Shown here piece after piece: positions 5,937-5,978 of a stretch of DNA of 5,978 nucleotides. The notes beneath the pieces were generated by a model that was given only the letters and a program-made list of their open reading frames with translations, had not been told where the DNA came from and ran no database searches. Numbering within the stretch: position 1 is the first letter of the stretch; every line of letters begins with the position of its first letter. Origin of the DNA: Candidatus Omnitrophota bacterium (lineage in GTDB: Bacteria > Ratteibacteria > UBA8468 > B48-G9 > DTJG01); the NCBI GenBank assembly GCA_023818725.1, contig JAMWBX010000091.1, positions 1 through 5,978 on the forward strand, written 5' to 3'. A program made the translations under genes and the position numbers.

Positions 5937-5965
5937 TTGACAAAAAAAAAAGAACGCATTAAAAT
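5937..5965 (+). promoter_or_regulatory. Outward-facing sigma-70-type promoter at the IS right end
   Basis: TTGACA (5937-5942) is a perfect -35 box and lies in the last bases of the IS end. TAAAAT (5960-5965) matches the -10 consensus at five of six positions with an exact 17-bp spacer, and an A tract fills the start of the spacer. Transcription would run rightward out of the window. The -10 lies outside the presumed IS end, so this would be a hybrid promoter created by insertion. The gene it would drive is not visible. Confidence 0.55.
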
Positions 5966-5978
5966 AGTCATGAAACAA

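Larger units (their letters stand above)
5169..5942 (-). mobile_element. Internally deleted insertion sequence of an integrase-type (DDE) transposase family
   Basis: The block holds a broken minus-strand transposase gene flanked by short noncoding ends. The proposed outer ends are TATCAAAATATT at 5169-5180 and, read inward on the minus strand, TGTCAAGACCCCCC from 5942 to 5929. They agree at six of the first eight bases (T-TCAA-A), a plausible but degenerate terminal inverted repeat. No convincing target duplication is visible in the flanks. Because both ends survive while the catalytic core is missing, this looks like a non-autonomous derivative about 0.77 kb long. The exact boundaries are tentative. 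Confidence 0.5.

Noticed and set aside
5970..5978. ATG-AAA-CAA as the start of a gene driven by the outward promoter
   Set aside because: It is only a few bases past the -10 box and has no ribosome site. Only three codons are visible.
1..5978. CRISPR arrays, tRNA or rRNA genes, riboswitches
   Set aside because: I saw no regularly spaced direct repeats, tRNA-like cloverleaf, rRNA segment or recognisable riboswitch core on either strand.

Overview
The window comes from an AT-rich bacterial genome. It carries a tightly packed plus-strand biosynthetic operon, and beyond it a repeat- and transposon-derived tail. The protein families are universal bacterial ones and I cannot name the organism. The compact gene order, the N-helix type ArgB and the defective integrase-type transposase would fit an uncultivated, deep-branching bacterial lineage, but that is an inference.

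Positions 1-925 are the end of a purine block. They hold the last 55 codons of a small-type PurL (FGAM synthetase), overlapping by 7 bp a complete purQ, which encodes the glutamine amidotransferase subunit that feeds it ammonia. Positions 954-4014 are an arginine block, argB-argD-argF. It covers N-acetylglutamate kinase, acetylornithine aminotransferase and ornithine carbamoyltransferase: steps 2, 4 and 6 of the route from glutamate to citrulline. argC, argJ, argG and argH are not here. argD and argF overlap by 4 bp (ATGA), and argF overlaps the next gene, an M24-family Xaa-Pro aminopeptidase-like gene, by 11 bp, so translational coupling through the block is likely. No convincing promoter or terminator separates the purine and arginine blocks.

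The M24 peptidase keeps all five metal ligands, but its last residues are encoded by a 121-bp MITE-like inverted repeat (about 5013-5133). The repeat supplies the stop codon inside a strong hairpin and probably also acts as a terminator. A short sequence resembling the repeat's core lies between argB and argD.

Positions 5169-5942 look like a minus-strand insertion sequence reduced by internal deletion. The N-terminal HTH region and the C-terminal region of an integrase-type transposase are both recognisable, but the DDE catalytic core between them is gone and the two parts are out of frame. The outer end of this element carries a TTGACA which, with a TAAAAT 17 bp further out, forms a good outward-facing promoter at the window edge. 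I found no new multi-gene system. The best leads are the repeat-capped peptidase, the core-deleted IS and its outward promoter.
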